Below are positions 1 through 8,523 of a stretch of DNA of 64,000 bases, one piece after another. Position numbers and translations under genes: made by a program. The notes below the pieces were generated by a model that made no database searches, was not told where the DNA came from, and saw nothing but the letters and a program-made list of their open reading frames with translations. Within the stretch, counting starts at the first letter, position 1; each line of letters begins with the position of its first letter. The DNA is from Halobacillus salinarum (GTDB taxonomy: Bacteria > Bacillota > Bacilli > Bacillales > Halobacillaceae). The stretch lies in assembly GCF_022919095.1 (NCBI RefSeq), contig NZ_CP095073.1, forward strand, positions 744,001-808,000, in the 5' to 3' direction.

Positions 1-576
1 AAGAGCTACTTGATGCATATTGGTACTAACCGCGTTTATCCCCCAAAAAATGATGAGCTTTGAGTGGATCGTTTCTTCAGGATCTGTACCAAACCCGCCG
101 CCCATCGTATAGGTGTATCCTGCAGCTCCTGCTGAAGAGCAGATCGTACGCTCCAATTGACTGGCCCCTAAGCGATTAAAAAAGCGACGGTCCATCCCTT
201 CTGCATTCACTCGGCCCATATTCCCGTAAAAACCGTGCGGCAAAATGCTTTCAGCACCGTAATTCTTACTGAGATCCTTCCAACGACCAGTGATCGTTGA
301 AATGGCTTCCTTCCACGTTACTGGCTGAAAGCGGGCTTCTCCTTTTTTGCCGATTCTCTTAAGTGGGCAGGTGAGTCGTTCTTCATCATATAATCGTTCT
401 GTCATATGACGGACTTTATTGCAGATGCTCCCTTGGGTTACGGGGTGGCCGGGGTCTCCTTCTACTTTTGTGATTTTTCCATTTTCTTTATGGATGAGAA
501 GACCGCACTGGTCGGGACAATCCAATGAACAAACGGAAGGGAAAACTCCATTACGTTCATTTTTGTAGTCATTCAT
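1..576 (-). CDS. Molybdopterin oxidoreductase, N-terminal part (continues beyond window start)
   Basis: The first 192 residues of a large molybdopterin-dependent oxidoreductase (DMSO reductase / formate dehydrogenase / nitrate reductase superfamily) are visible; the rest lies before base 1. An N-terminal 4Fe-4S ligand set is seen as Cys16, Cys20, Cys24 (CSLDCPDQC) and Cys52 (GSICNKV), with CX3CX3CX27C spacing. It is followed by the usual QPVTWKEA segment and a GxNP-region equivalent (FWGINAVSTNMHQ). The ATG at 576 has a strong AAGGGGG ribosome binding site. There is no twin-arginine signal, so a cytoplasmic enzyme is likely. The substrate cannot be told from this part. Confidence 0.85.
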   Translation of the reverse strand, partial: MNDYKNERNGVFPSVCSLDCPDQCGLLIHKENGKITKVEGDPGHPVTQGSICNKVRHMTERLYDEERLTCPLKRIGKKGEARFQPVTWKEAISTITGRWKDLSKNYGAESILPHGFYGNMGRVNAEGMDRRFFNRLGASQLERTICSSAGAAGYTYTMGGGFGTDPEETIHSKLIIFWGINAVSTNMHQVAL

Positions 577-641
577 AAATAAGCAACCCCCTTGCCTTAA
601 CGCAGTTTTATTCATGGTATCATATGATGCAAGCGATAAGA

Positions 642-1793
642 TTAAGTAGTTGCCTGATTCTCATTTGTTTGATTTTGTTTCCCATTTTCAGATGGGGTGT
701 TTTTCTTTCGAATCCGGTTTTTAATAGAGAGGCCGGCCCATACGAATAAAGGAAGGACTAAACCATGGGTCAAAGCATATGGAAACCACGTATTTTTTAC
801 GAATGTTTCGTAGTAAGCCACGTTAGGATAAGCAATGATAGAAAGAACGATGATTCCTATTCCAATCGGAAACAGTAAGGGACGGTGATTCTCCATTTTT
901 AGAAATTGAGCAATTCCTACGGTGCAGGCATAGTAAAGGATTGTAAGCTTAAAAAAAATGGTGAGCATCCAAATAATCGCGACAATAATTTCCAAACCTT
1001 CTAGAAAACCTGCAATGTTAATTTTCTCTGCAATTACATAACTTGGATAATTATTGATGGACGTAAGATCGCTGCCGAGCACAAGAATACTCAATAATGT
1101 GATAGCAACCAGAACCCCGCCTCCCAATAAAACACCGAGAAGCCAACCATGAATGGCTTTTTTTCTTTCTTTCACGTAAGGGAAAATCATTAGTAAAATG
1201 ATCATTTCTAATAGCGGAGTTCCTATTACAACCGTTGAAGCCCCTAAAACAGGTGTCAAACCTTCCCCAAGCATAGGCTGAAGATTATCTACTTTGATTT
1301 GCGGAGATACAGCGGCTAATAAAAAGCAAAATAACAGGATGATCCATGGTACAAATATTTCAGAGGTCCGCCCGATCGCTTCAATTCCAAGCCAAGCTCC
1401 CCAAATTACAACGAGAAGAAACAGGATATGTGTAAACTGCAGCGGTGTATCCGGAATGATTTGTGTCGTCATAAAATCGCCGATATTCCGCAGCACTAAT
1501 GCCGCCAGAATATAGATGAATGAAAGGTAAAAGAAACAGAGGATACGCCCGAAAAAACCGCCGAACGTCTCTATTACTCCTTGAACGAAAGTCTTTCCTT
1601 TCATCATTGAACCAATTTTGCTATAGAAGAGCATCAGCAGCAACCCGATGAGTATAGAAAGGATAACAGACATCCACGCGTCCTGCTTCGCCTGGGCTGT
1701 AGCCGGGGTGGGAATAATGAGGATGGAACTGCCTATGGTGTACATCATCACAAGAAACATAAACTGGCGGGGGCTGATCGTTTGATTGTCCAT
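642..1793 (-). CDS. Spore germination receptor subunit B (GerAB family permease-like)
   Basis: A 383-residue protein with about ten hydrophobic segments, the usual size and shape of the GerAB/GerBB/GerKB family (a branch of the APC transporter superfamily). In germination receptors the B subunit sits in the spore inner membrane and recognises the germinant. The N-terminus (SPRQFMFLVMMYTIGSSIL) is typical of the family. The C-terminal tail is short, charged and Asn/Gln-rich. It is the last gene of a minus-strand operon A-C-D-B, 25 bp after the small D-like gene. The germinant cannot be predicted from sequence. Confidence 0.93.
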   Translation of the reverse strand: MDNQTISPRQFMFLVMMYTIGSSILIIPTPATAQAKQDAWMSVILSILIGLLLMLFYSKIGSMMKGKTFVQGVIETFGGFFGRILCFFYLSFIYILAALVLRNIGDFMTTQIIPDTPLQFTHILFLLVVIWGAWLGIEAIGRTSEIFVPWIILLFCFLLAAVSPQIKVDNLQPMLGEGLTPVLGASTVVIGTPLLEMIILLMIFPYVKERKKAIHGWLLGVLLGGGVLVAITLLSILVLGSDLTSINNYPSYVIAEKINIAGFLEGLEIIVAIIWMLTIFFKLTILYYACTVGIAQFLKMENHRPLLFPIGIGIIVLSIIAYPNVAYYETFVKNTWFPYALTHGLVLPLFVWAGLSIKNRIRKKNTPSENGKQNQTNENQATT

Positions 1794-1818
1794 CAGTAAT
1801 CCTTCTTTCTTTCATCGT

Positions 1819-2052
1819 TTATAATCCGATCCAGGATAAAGTAGTTGAATAAATCGCTTCAATGTAATCGAGCGGGTTAATTAATTGATAGCCTCGGCTT
1901 TCTATTACGGCTGCGATCGTAGAGGGAACTAGGATGATGGCAACGTACCAAATTTCCCGTTTTTTTCTTTTATTCTTTTTAAGCAAACGAAATTCAAAAT
2001 AAAAAATGGCAGCCCCGATCATTACTATGGCTATACTTGCCCACATAAGCAT
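1819..2052 (-). CDS. Small two-helix membrane protein of germination operon (D-subunit-like)
   Basis: A 77-residue protein with two predicted membrane helices (about residues 2-20 and 36-52) separated by a basic loop KKNKRKKRE. Small two-helix 'D' proteins encoded within or next to gerA-type operons are known in Bacillus species to modulate receptor function. This one fits by size, topology and position between the C and B genes. Its start codon overlaps the gerC-like stop by one base, so translation is probably coupled; an AAAGGA site precedes it. The assignment rests on context and topology, not on a recognised motif. Confidence 0.7.
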   Translation of the reverse strand: MLMWASIAIVMIGAAIFYFEFRLLKKNKRKKREIWYVAIILVPSTIAAVIESRGYQLINPLDYIEAIYSTTLSWIGL

Positions 2053-3254
2053 TATCCTTTCCGGTCTAATGGCTGATTAATTTTCCCTGAACGTCTGATT
2101 TTTGCTTTTGCCTTTACTTTCACTTCAACATTTTTAAATTCTTCCTCCCAATTATTTTCAACCGATTTCCAATATTTATGTTCCTTACGGTTAATCAGAC
2201 TGCCAAAGCCGAAAATATCGCTGTCGTATTTTTCCTGTGTTGATTTAATCGTTTGTTTGACCATTTTTTCAATCTCTCCTTCGACTTCACGGTTGATTTT
2301 CTCCAGAGTCTTAGGATTGGTTAGATCGATATTACAATCGACATCGCCAATGTTTCCTTCGGTTTCAATAGTCATGGTAACGACTGGACGTCCGTTTTCC
2401 ATTTTGACGTCTTTGGATGCCTGGCTTCTCAGGATTTCGATGCTTAACGAGCCACTCGATTTTTCACACGGATGGGTGACAATCGAACTGTTCATATTGC
2501 CATTTGCATAATTAAAGCCAAGGCTCTCATCTTCTGTTAACCAGCCGGTTAATTTGTCGCCTTTGAAGACTGCAAGACCGTTAATCTCTAATTTCGTAGG
2601 TGCATCGACGTTTTCAACGTTTGAAATATTCGTTCCGATGTCTTCATTACCTAAAAATACGATCCCAGACATCACCGGATCTTGTCCTTTGCTGCGGATC
2701 GTTGCGATGACTTCATCAATGGAAACCGATTTTGAAACACCCCAGTTTTTTTCAACATTATCAATGGAGTTCATAATTTTATTGGCCGGTATCTTTTCAT
2801 AGGGGGTGATAATACTTAATATGTCTTCTACGGAAGCGTTTTTCGCTACAGTCACGTAGAAGGAGGTCCGAAATCCATGATCCCGGTATAATAAATCCAT
2901 GGCTTGCATCACTCCCTCTTCAGCAATTTTATCGCCGAAAATAAGCAGTCTCAGCTGGGAGAGGTACATTTGCCTTGGAGATTTAGTCGTCATCCTACGG
3001 AATGCCTCAAATAATGTTTTTCCCGTTGTCGTATAAGTAGACACCGGCGGTCGTGTTGTTGGGGCATCGGTGGCGATTTCTGACGGATTAATAACCTGTA
3101 CGGAAAGCATATACTCGCCATCATCATTTTTATCGATGCCAAGTGAGACAGCAATGGCTAATTCATCAAGCTCCCGGCTGTTCCAGCACCCGGTTAATAA
3201 GAACACACAAGCGATGAACATACATATCAGCTGACATTTTTTCCTCCACATCAT
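2052..3254 (-). CDS. Spore germination lipoprotein, Ger(x)C family
   Basis: A 400-residue lipoprotein of the Ger(x)C family, the C subunit of germination receptors anchored to the spore inner membrane. A lipoprotein signal is clear: basic start, hydrophobic stretch and lipobox LTGC with the acylated cysteine at residue 23. It is followed by the family signature WNSRELDELAIAVSLGIDK. The C-terminal domain contains the typical EGEIEKMVKQTI helix. It starts one base after the GerA-like gene ends, with an AAGGAG site in the end of that gene. Length is normal for the family. Confidence 0.93.
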   Translation of the reverse strand: MMWRKKCQLICMFIACVFLLTGCWNSRELDELAIAVSLGIDKNDDGEYMLSVQVINPSEIATDAPTTRPPVSTYTTTGKTLFEAFRRMTTKSPRQMYLSQLRLLIFGDKIAEEGVMQAMDLLYRDHGFRTSFYVTVAKNASVEDILSIITPYEKIPANKIMNSIDNVEKNWGVSKSVSIDEVIATIRSKGQDPVMSGIVFLGNEDIGTNISNVENVDAPTKLEINGLAVFKGDKLTGWLTEDESLGFNYANGNMNSSIVTHPCEKSSGSLSIEILRSQASKDVKMENGRPVVTMTIETEGNIGDVDCNIDLTNPKTLEKINREVEGEIEKMVKQTIKSTQEKYDSDIFGFGSLINRKEHKYWKSVENNWEEEFKNVEVKVKAKAKIRRSGKINQPLDRKG

Positions 3255-4787
3255 TTATTTCTCCTTAGAAGTTGAATTCGTCCGTTTTTCATTGTATTGA
3301 ACCATGCTGCTAGGACGAGAAAGTAAGCCCCAGTGTGGAAAGCGGATGAGCACATCCTTTTGGTCTTTCGGTATAAACGGAGCAAAAGGGGACATGTACG
3401 CTTTTCCAAACGACTGCAGGCTGCATAAATGTAAGACCATAGCGAGCAGTCCTAATATGACACCGTAAAGTCCAAAGGTTGCGGCAAGAATCATAAAGCC
3501 AAACCTAAGAATTCGGATGGAAATCGCCATATTATAAGCTGGAAAAACAAAACTGCTGATCGCGGTTAAGGCTACAACGATAACCATTGCGGCAGATACA
3601 AGTCCCGCTTGTACAGCTGCTTGTCCGATTACGAGGGCACCGACGATGGAAACCGCAGAACCTACGTTTTTTGGTAGACGGACCCCGGCTTCCCTGAGGA
3701 TTTCAAAGGTAACCTCCATAATGATCGCTTCCACAAAAGCTGGAAAAGGAACGCCCTCCTGCTGAGCTGCTAAGCTGACTAATAAAGGTGCCGGGATCAT
3801 TTCCTGGTGGTAAGTTGTAAAAGCAATGTATAAAGACGGCATAAATAAAGCGATCGAAAAGCAGAACAGCCGTAATAAACGAATGAGTGTACTGATATCT
3901 GCTCTTTGGTAATAATCTTCACTGGATTGCATAAAATTGACGAATAAAGCAGGCACAAGCAGAACGTCTGGTGTCCCATCTGTGATAATCGCGATGCGTC
4001 CTTCTAACAGTCCCCCTGCAATGGCATCTGGTTTTTCAGAATAATAAATCGTAGGAAAAGGCGAGTATTGTGCGTCTTGAATATATTCTTCCAGGTAACC
4101 GCTTTCCAGTACTCCATCTATTCGAATGTCATCGATGCGCTTGTGAACTTCTTGGACGACTTGTTTTTCTGCAATTCCTTCTACATACACGATGGCGACA
4201 TCTGTATTCGTCACTTCCCCGACCGTTTTAGCATCAATGCGCAAGTGAGGACTGCGGATTTTTCTTCTTAATAACGCTGTGTTCGTTCTTAAAGTTTCTG
4301 TAAAGGCTTCTTTAGGGCCGCGAATCACGCTTTCTGATGTTGTCTCCTGAACGCCGCGGTCTCTCCAGCCTTTTGTACTTGCAGATAAGGCTTGAGTCTG
4401 GTGATCTACGAGGAGGATCGTTTCTCCTGCCAGTACTTTTTGCAGCAGGTTATCCATCGAATTGACTTCGCTCAGTTCTCCAATGGGGAGCGAAGTATCT
4501 TTGATGGTCGTGTATAAGTGCCGAATGGTTGGACGTTTATCGGGAAGCTCAAGCATTAAAGCTTCCATAATGAAATCATGCACGGTATCTTTGTTGACCA
4601 TCCCGTCAATAAATAAAACTGCACATTCAGTTTTTCCTAAAGCAAAGGTGCGCAGCACTAAGTCTGAGCTGTTTCCGAGGATATGTTTTAAATAGACAAG
4701 GTTTTTTTCGATTCGGGGATATATAGGGACGGGCTCACTGACTTTAAGCTTCAACGGCTGTTTCGATTGTTTTTCTTTGCCTGCCAC
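3255..4787 (-). CDS. Spore germination receptor subunit A (GerAA family)
   Basis: A protein of about 510 residues of the GerAA/GerBA/GerKA family: a large soluble N-terminal domain (to about residue 290) followed by four to six membrane helices near the C-terminus. Family hallmarks are DVAIVYVEGIA, the RIDGVLESGYLEEYI segment, and PFPAFVEAIIMEVTFEILREAGVRLP. It is the first gene of the A-C-D-B operon. An ATG at 4796 directly abuts the AGAAGGAG ribosome binding site, with no spacer. The in-frame GTG at 4787 (VAGKEKQS) has a 9-base spacing and is the better start. Confidence 0.93.
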   Translation of the reverse strand: MAGKEKQSKQPLKLKVSEPVPIYPRIEKNLVYLKHILGNSSDLVLRTFALGKTECAVLFIDGMVNKDTVHDFIMEALMLELPDKRPTIRHLYTTIKDTSLPIGELSEVNSMDNLLQKVLAGETILLVDHQTQALSASTKGWRDRGVQETTSESVIRGPKEAFTETLRTNTALLRRKIRSPHLRIDAKTVGEVTNTDVAIVYVEGIAEKQVVQEVHKRIDDIRIDGVLESGYLEEYIQDAQYSPFPTIYYSEKPDAIAGGLLEGRIAIITDGTPDVLLVPALFVNFMQSSEDYYQRADISTLIRLLRLFCFSIALFMPSLYIAFTTYHQEMIPAPLLVSLAAQQEGVPFPAFVEAIIMEVTFEILREAGVRLPKNVGSAVSIVGALVIGQAAVQAGLVSAAMVIVVALTAISSFVFPAYNMAISIRILRFGFMILAATFGLYGVILGLLAMVLHLCSLQSFGKAYMSPFAPFIPKDQKDVLIRFPHWGLLSRPSSMVQYNEKRTNSTSKEK

Positions 4788-4949
4788 TCTGTTCATCTCC
4801 TTCTGCTCAGACTTTGTAGTTAGGTTGCACGATTTAAAGGTTTTTATGAAAATTGGTGGGCAGGCAGAGATAATCGCCTTTTTATAAATTTACATAGAAG
4901 TGGTACAATAGCATTAGAGAAAATTTTTTATTGAGATGAGGGGATGACA

Positions 4950-5249
4950 ATGGAAGAAAGATTGAAGGAATTACAGGATCGTGTGCCGGAACGCCATAAG
5001 GACCTTGCTAAATACACCGAGCATGTATTTGAAGCGGTGAATAAGGTAATTAACGAGCACCGGAGAGTTACAGCCTTAAATGCCACAGCCGGCATCAAGC
5101 CAGATGGGGAAGAAGAGCGGAATTTTTACAGGCATATGAACCAGTTGAAACAGATTATGCTCGCTGAACTGGAAAAAACGGTGGAAGATATAGAGCATAA
5201 AGGCTACAAAAACTGGGAGAAACACTATGAAGATGGAGTAGACAAATAG
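4950..5249 (+). CDS. Small charged helical protein of unknown function
   Basis: A 99-residue, highly charged, probably all-helical protein with no signal peptide and no membrane segment. I do not recognise a family. It begins EERLKELQDRVPERHKDL and is rich in Glu, Lys, Arg and His. An extended -10 promoter (TGGTACAAT at 4901-4909) lies upstream. The ATG at 4944 abuts the GATGAGGGG ribosome binding site; the ATG two codons later, at 4950, has good spacing and is chosen. It is monocistronic: divergent from the germination operon and closed by a hairpin terminator. A real gene is likely; the function is unknown. Confidence 0.7.
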   Translation: MEERLKELQDRVPERHKDLAKYTEHVFEAVNKVINEHRRVTALNATAGIKPDGEEERNFYRHMNQLKQIMLAELEKTVEDIEHKGYKNWEKHYEDGVDK

Positions 5250-5259
5250 GAAAAAGAAT

Positions 5260-5288
5260 CCCTGCCCAAAAGGACAGGGTTATTTTTA
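5260..5288. terminator. Bidirectional rho-independent terminator
   Basis: Stem arms CCCTGCCC (5260-5267) and GGACAGGG (5272-5279), with one mismatch, are flanked by T-rich tracts on both sides. It lies between the convergent small charged gene and the aldo/keto reductase gene. Confidence 0.8.
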
Positions 5289-5290
5289 TG

Positions 5291-6280
5291 TTAATTTAAT
5301 ATATCCTCGATCGCGTCCAGCTCATCACGCTGAAAATCAAGCTTTTCAAGAGCGGCCACATTTTCTTCGATTTGACTGACACGGCTTGCCCCTATTAAAA
5401 CAGAAGTCAGCCTGCCCTGGTGCAGCGCCCAGGCAAGTGCCATTTGGGCAAGGCTCTGACCTCTATCTGCTGCCATCGTATTCAATTGCTGCAGCTTTTG
5501 CACAACCTCCGGAGTTACTTCACTTTCATCCAGAGCCCCAGTTGATTTTGCAGCTCGTGAATTTTCAGGAATTCCGGACAAGTATTTGTTCGTTAACAGG
5601 CCTTGAGCCAAAGGACAGAAAGCAATAGAACCGATTCCGTTTTCCTCGAGCGCATCTTGCAGGCCATCCTCTATCCAGCGGTCAAACATCGAATATTTCG
5701 GCTGATGGATAAGAATAGGTGTCCCGAGCCGCTCAGCAATTTCTGCCGCCTCTCTTGTCTGGGGGGCACTATAGCTCGAAATTCCTGCATACAAAGCTTT
5801 TCCCTGACGCACGATCTGGTCCAGCGCTCCTATCGTTTCTTCCATTGGGGTGTCAGGATCCGGCCGGTGGGAATAAAAAATATCCACATAATCAAGCCCC
5901 ATGCGTTTGAGACTTTGATCAAGACTAGCGATTAAGTATTTTTTTGATCCCCATTCTCCATAGGGACCGTCCCACATTCGATAGCCCGCTTTTGAAGAAA
6001 TAATCAGTTCGTCCCGGTATGGAGCAAAGTCTTTTTTTAACAGTGAACCGAACATTTCCTCAGCTGATCCTGGCGGGGGACCGTAATTGTTGGCAAGGTC
6101 GAAATGAGTGATCCCCAAATCAAACGCCCGCCTGAGCATGGATCTGCCGTTCTCGTATGTATCTACTCCCCCGAAATTGTGCCACAGCCCTAATGAAATT
6201 GCCGGTAAAAGCAGGCCTGATCGTCCACATCGATTGTATTGCATCCGATCGTATCTTTCTTTATGTGCTTGATAAGTCAT
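5291..6280 (-). CDS. Aldo/keto reductase, YghZ / glyceraldehyde-3-phosphate reductase-like
   Basis: A 329-residue NADPH-dependent aldo/keto reductase with the (beta/alpha)8 fold. The catalytic tetrad is in place: Asp61 (HFDLANNYG), Tyr66, Lys97 (SSKAGYRMWDGPYG) and His138 (FYSHRPD). The NNYGPPPGSAEE and MWDGPYGEWGS segments are typical of the E. coli YghZ branch, which reduces L-glyceraldehyde 3-phosphate and other small aldehydes. The C-terminus carries the cofactor phosphate-binding region (VLIGASRVSQIEEN). The ATG has a good GGAGAG site. The physiological substrate is inferred from the family only. Confidence 0.9.
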   Translation of the reverse strand: MTYQAHKERYDRMQYNRCGRSGLLLPAISLGLWHNFGGVDTYENGRSMLRRAFDLGITHFDLANNYGPPPGSAEEMFGSLLKKDFAPYRDELIISSKAGYRMWDGPYGEWGSKKYLIASLDQSLKRMGLDYVDIFYSHRPDPDTPMEETIGALDQIVRQGKALYAGISSYSAPQTREAAEIAERLGTPILIHQPKYSMFDRWIEDGLQDALEENGIGSIAFCPLAQGLLTNKYLSGIPENSRAAKSTGALDESEVTPEVVQKLQQLNTMAADRGQSLAQMALAWALHQGRLTSVLIGASRVSQIEENVAALEKLDFQRDELDAIEDILN

Positions 6281-6453
6281 CCGTCACTCTCCTTAATGAT
6301 TGATTCGAAAGCCTTTTCAAAAAGTGGATTCATTGATATAACTAAATCAACGAGCACCTCCTTTGTTAGAAAACTCTGTCTATTTATTATCTTACATAAG
6401 GTTTAAACGATTAAACAGTCATATGCCTGAAAGTTCATGAAAGGGGAGAGTGG

Positions 6454-7470
6454 ATGAGCAGATATAAAGTAGTGCTTGCCGGCTGCGGAAGCATGGCAAA
6501 CACCTGGATCGACTATACCGATCAACGGAATGATGTAGACATTGTAGGGCTTGTAGATGTGAACCTTAAGACAGCAAAAGCGTTCGCTGAAATGAGAAAG
6601 GCCGATGTTCCTGTCTTTACTAAGCTGAGGGAGGCAATTGAACAAGTACAACCGGATATCGTTTTTGATGTGACCATCCCGGCAGCTCATAAACAGGTGG
6701 TAACGACTGCATTGGAAGCAGGGTGTCACGTATTTGGAGAAAAACCTATGGCAGAATCTTTTGAGGATGCGCAATCATTAGTAGAGACAGCTGAAAGAAC
6801 AGGCAAAAGCTATTCCGTCATGCAGAATCGCAGATACTTAAAAACGATTCGTGCTTTGAAGGAATTGCTTTCAAATAATGAAATCGGAGAGACAGGATCC
6901 ATCAACGCTGACTTTTTTTTAGCTCCGCGATTCGGAGGTTTCCGCGAAGAGATGGCAAGCCCTTTAATTATGGATATGGCCATCCATACGTTTGATCAGG
7001 CACGTTTTATTACCGGTGCGGATGCGGTCTCTGTTTACTGCCACGAATATAATCCGCCTGGTTCCTGGTATGAAGGCAATGCTTCGGCTGTTTGTATTTT
7101 TGAAATGAGCAATGGGGCAGTGTTCACTTATAGAGGCTCATGGAGTGCCATTGGCATGCCTACCTCCTGGGAAGCAGAATGGCGGATCACGGGAAGTCGT
7201 GGTAGTGCATGCTGGGATGGGAGTGGTCTTCCGGCTTATGAAGTCATGGATGAAACAGCATCCGAGGATTTTTTAGTGCCTGTACAGAAAAAGGAGAGCT
7301 ATCCGGATTGGAGCGGCTTTGAAGGACATTGGGGTTGTCTGGACGAAATGTTTTCAGCGATTGAAGAAAAACGCAGGGCTGAAACGGACTGCCGAGACAA
7401 CATTAAAAGCATGCAAATGGTATTTGCCGCGATGGAAAGTGCAAAGTTAAGCAAGAAGATAAGGCTATAA
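6454..7470 (+). CDS. Gfo/Idh/MocA family oxidoreductase
   Basis: A 338-residue NAD(P)-dependent dehydrogenase of the Gfo/Idh/MocA family, typically acting on sugars, inositols or related polyols. The N-terminal Rossmann motif is AGCGSMA (residues 9-15), and the conserved EKP motif is at residues 96-98 (FGEKPMA). The C-terminal alpha/beta domain includes a MDMAIHTFDQARFI active-site segment with the family Asp and His. It has a clear AGGGGAGAG ribosome binding site. It is divergent from the aldo/keto reductase. No sugar transporter lies beside it, so the substrate is open. Confidence 0.9.
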   Translation: MSRYKVVLAGCGSMANTWIDYTDQRNDVDIVGLVDVNLKTAKAFAEMRKADVPVFTKLREAIEQVQPDIVFDVTIPAAHKQVVTTALEAGCHVFGEKPMAESFEDAQSLVETAERTGKSYSVMQNRRYLKTIRALKELLSNNEIGETGSINADFFLAPRFGGFREEMASPLIMDMAIHTFDQARFITGADAVSVYCHEYNPPGSWYEGNASAVCIFEMSNGAVFTYRGSWSAIGMPTSWEAEWRITGSRGSACWDGSGLPAYEVMDETASEDFLVPVQKKESYPDWSGFEGHWGCLDEMFSAIEEKRRAETDCRDNIKSMQMVFAAMESAKLSKKIRL

Positions 7471-7476
7471 GTTGAG

Positions 7477-7504
7477 ACCCCGGATTCCAGGAAGGGACCG
7501 GGGT
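7477..7504 (+). terminator. Hairpin downstream of Gfo/Idh gene
   Basis: Perfect 7-bp arms ACCCCGG (7477-7483) and CCGGGGT (7498-7504) just after the stop codon. The downstream T tract is weak, so termination efficiency is uncertain. Confidence 0.5.
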
Positions 7505-7521
7505 GTATATTAAATTCACAT

Positions 7522-7809
7522 TTACTCCATTAAGAAATTGTTCTCTACGGTAGCTTCCGTAATTTCTACTATTTTTCTATCTTTATAATAATCCTGTTTT
7601 GAAAAAGGGTCTTCTTCTACGTAATGGTTTGCTTCTTCGACAGAGGCTGCCTCAATAATCATGAGAGCTGTACCATCTGCACAAGGACCGCAGAAGGGAA
7701 GAACACCTTTTTTCTTTAGTTTTTTTAAATGGTTTACATGATCGTTTATCAGTTGATCTGTCATAAGTGAGGGTTGTTTATTAAACAGATGGACGACAAA
7801 TTTTTTCAT
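7522..7809 (-). CDS. YciI-like family protein
   Basis: A 95-residue protein of the YciI-like (YCII) family, with the dimeric ferredoxin-like fold. It starts MKKFVVHLFNKQPSL. The histidine in INDHVNHLKKL and the following CGPCADG segment match the family's conserved region; a His/Asp dyad is known in YciI. The biochemical role is poorly defined. It lies 1 bp after the GNAT gene, so the two are probably co-transcribed, and its AGGAGGAG ribosome binding site overlaps the end of that gene. Confidence 0.75.
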   Translation of the reverse strand: MKKFVVHLFNKQPSLMTDQLINDHVNHLKKLKKKGVLPFCGPCADGTALMIIEAASVEEANHYVEEDPFSKQDYYKDRKIVEITEATVENNFLME

Positions 7810-7810
7810 C

Positions 7811-8284
7811 TTACTCCTCCTTTAATCCTTTCTTAAAGAGAATCATATCGACAGCTTGAATCCCATTTTCGAAAATCGGCTCAGGGTATTGAAGAAAAAA
7901 ACCTTTACGAATTTCAGCAAATTGAAATCCAGCCTTTTGATAAAAGGCAAGGTTTTCGATACTTGAATTTGCAGTGCCTGCGATCATTTCTGTCATTTTT
8001 TTATTTTTATACAGGTGACAGGCTTGATGAAGCACGGTTTTGCCTAACCCTCTACTGCGATATTCAGGAAGAATTCCGATGTTTTTTAACTCGACGACAT
8101 GATGATCGAAGTAAGTGAATAAACAAACGCCTGCTACCTTTCCTTTAAAGATGATCTCATAAAGATCCCCTGTATCCATATATTCTTTAACCATTTCTTC
8201 ACTTTCGTCTCCGATTAAAAGCAGTGGCAGAAAATCACTTCGATCCTGCACTTCTCGGAGAAAGATCTCCTTTTGATCTGGCAA
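7811..8284 (-). CDS. GNAT family N-acetyltransferase
   Basis: A 157-residue single-domain acetyltransferase. The acetyl-CoA pyrophosphate loop is visible as EYRSRGLGKTVLHQA (the R/Q-x-x-G-x-G/A pattern), followed by the NLAFYQKAGF segment that ends the fold. The start is TTG at 8284 with a GAGGAGAG ribosome binding site and good spacing. It is followed without a gap by the YciI-like gene. The acceptor substrate is unknown. Confidence 0.85.
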   Translation of the reverse strand: MPDQKEIFLREVQDRSDFLPLLLIGDESEEMVKEYMDTGDLYEIIFKGKVAGVCLFTYFDHHVVELKNIGILPEYRSRGLGKTVLHQACHLYKNKKMTEMIAGTANSSIENLAFYQKAGFQFAEIRKGFFLQYPEPIFENGIQAVDMILFKKGLKEE

Positions 8285-8523
8285 TGAAAACTCTCCTCAC
8301 GTACTTTGAGTGTACTGTAATTTTACACGACTTTGTTTACAAAAGGGTAAGGAAATGAATCGTTTTTTTAAAGTAAAAACTTCAAGAGAGGTTATGCTAA
8401 ATACAACAAGCGCGATGTTGTGACGGCGAAAACTCCTGTTATCGTTTAACGGGGAGTATGGTAACATGAAACTAGAAAAAGATATCTGAATGGCTGTTTT
8501 TTTTCAGTACAAGGAGTAGTGAA

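Noticed and set aside
8380-8523. Possible riboswitch or T-box leader before the N-monooxygenase gene
   Set aside because: Small complementary segments (ACTCC/GGGAGT) exist, but I could not match any known riboswitch core or T-box sequence, and there is no convincing terminator before the gene.
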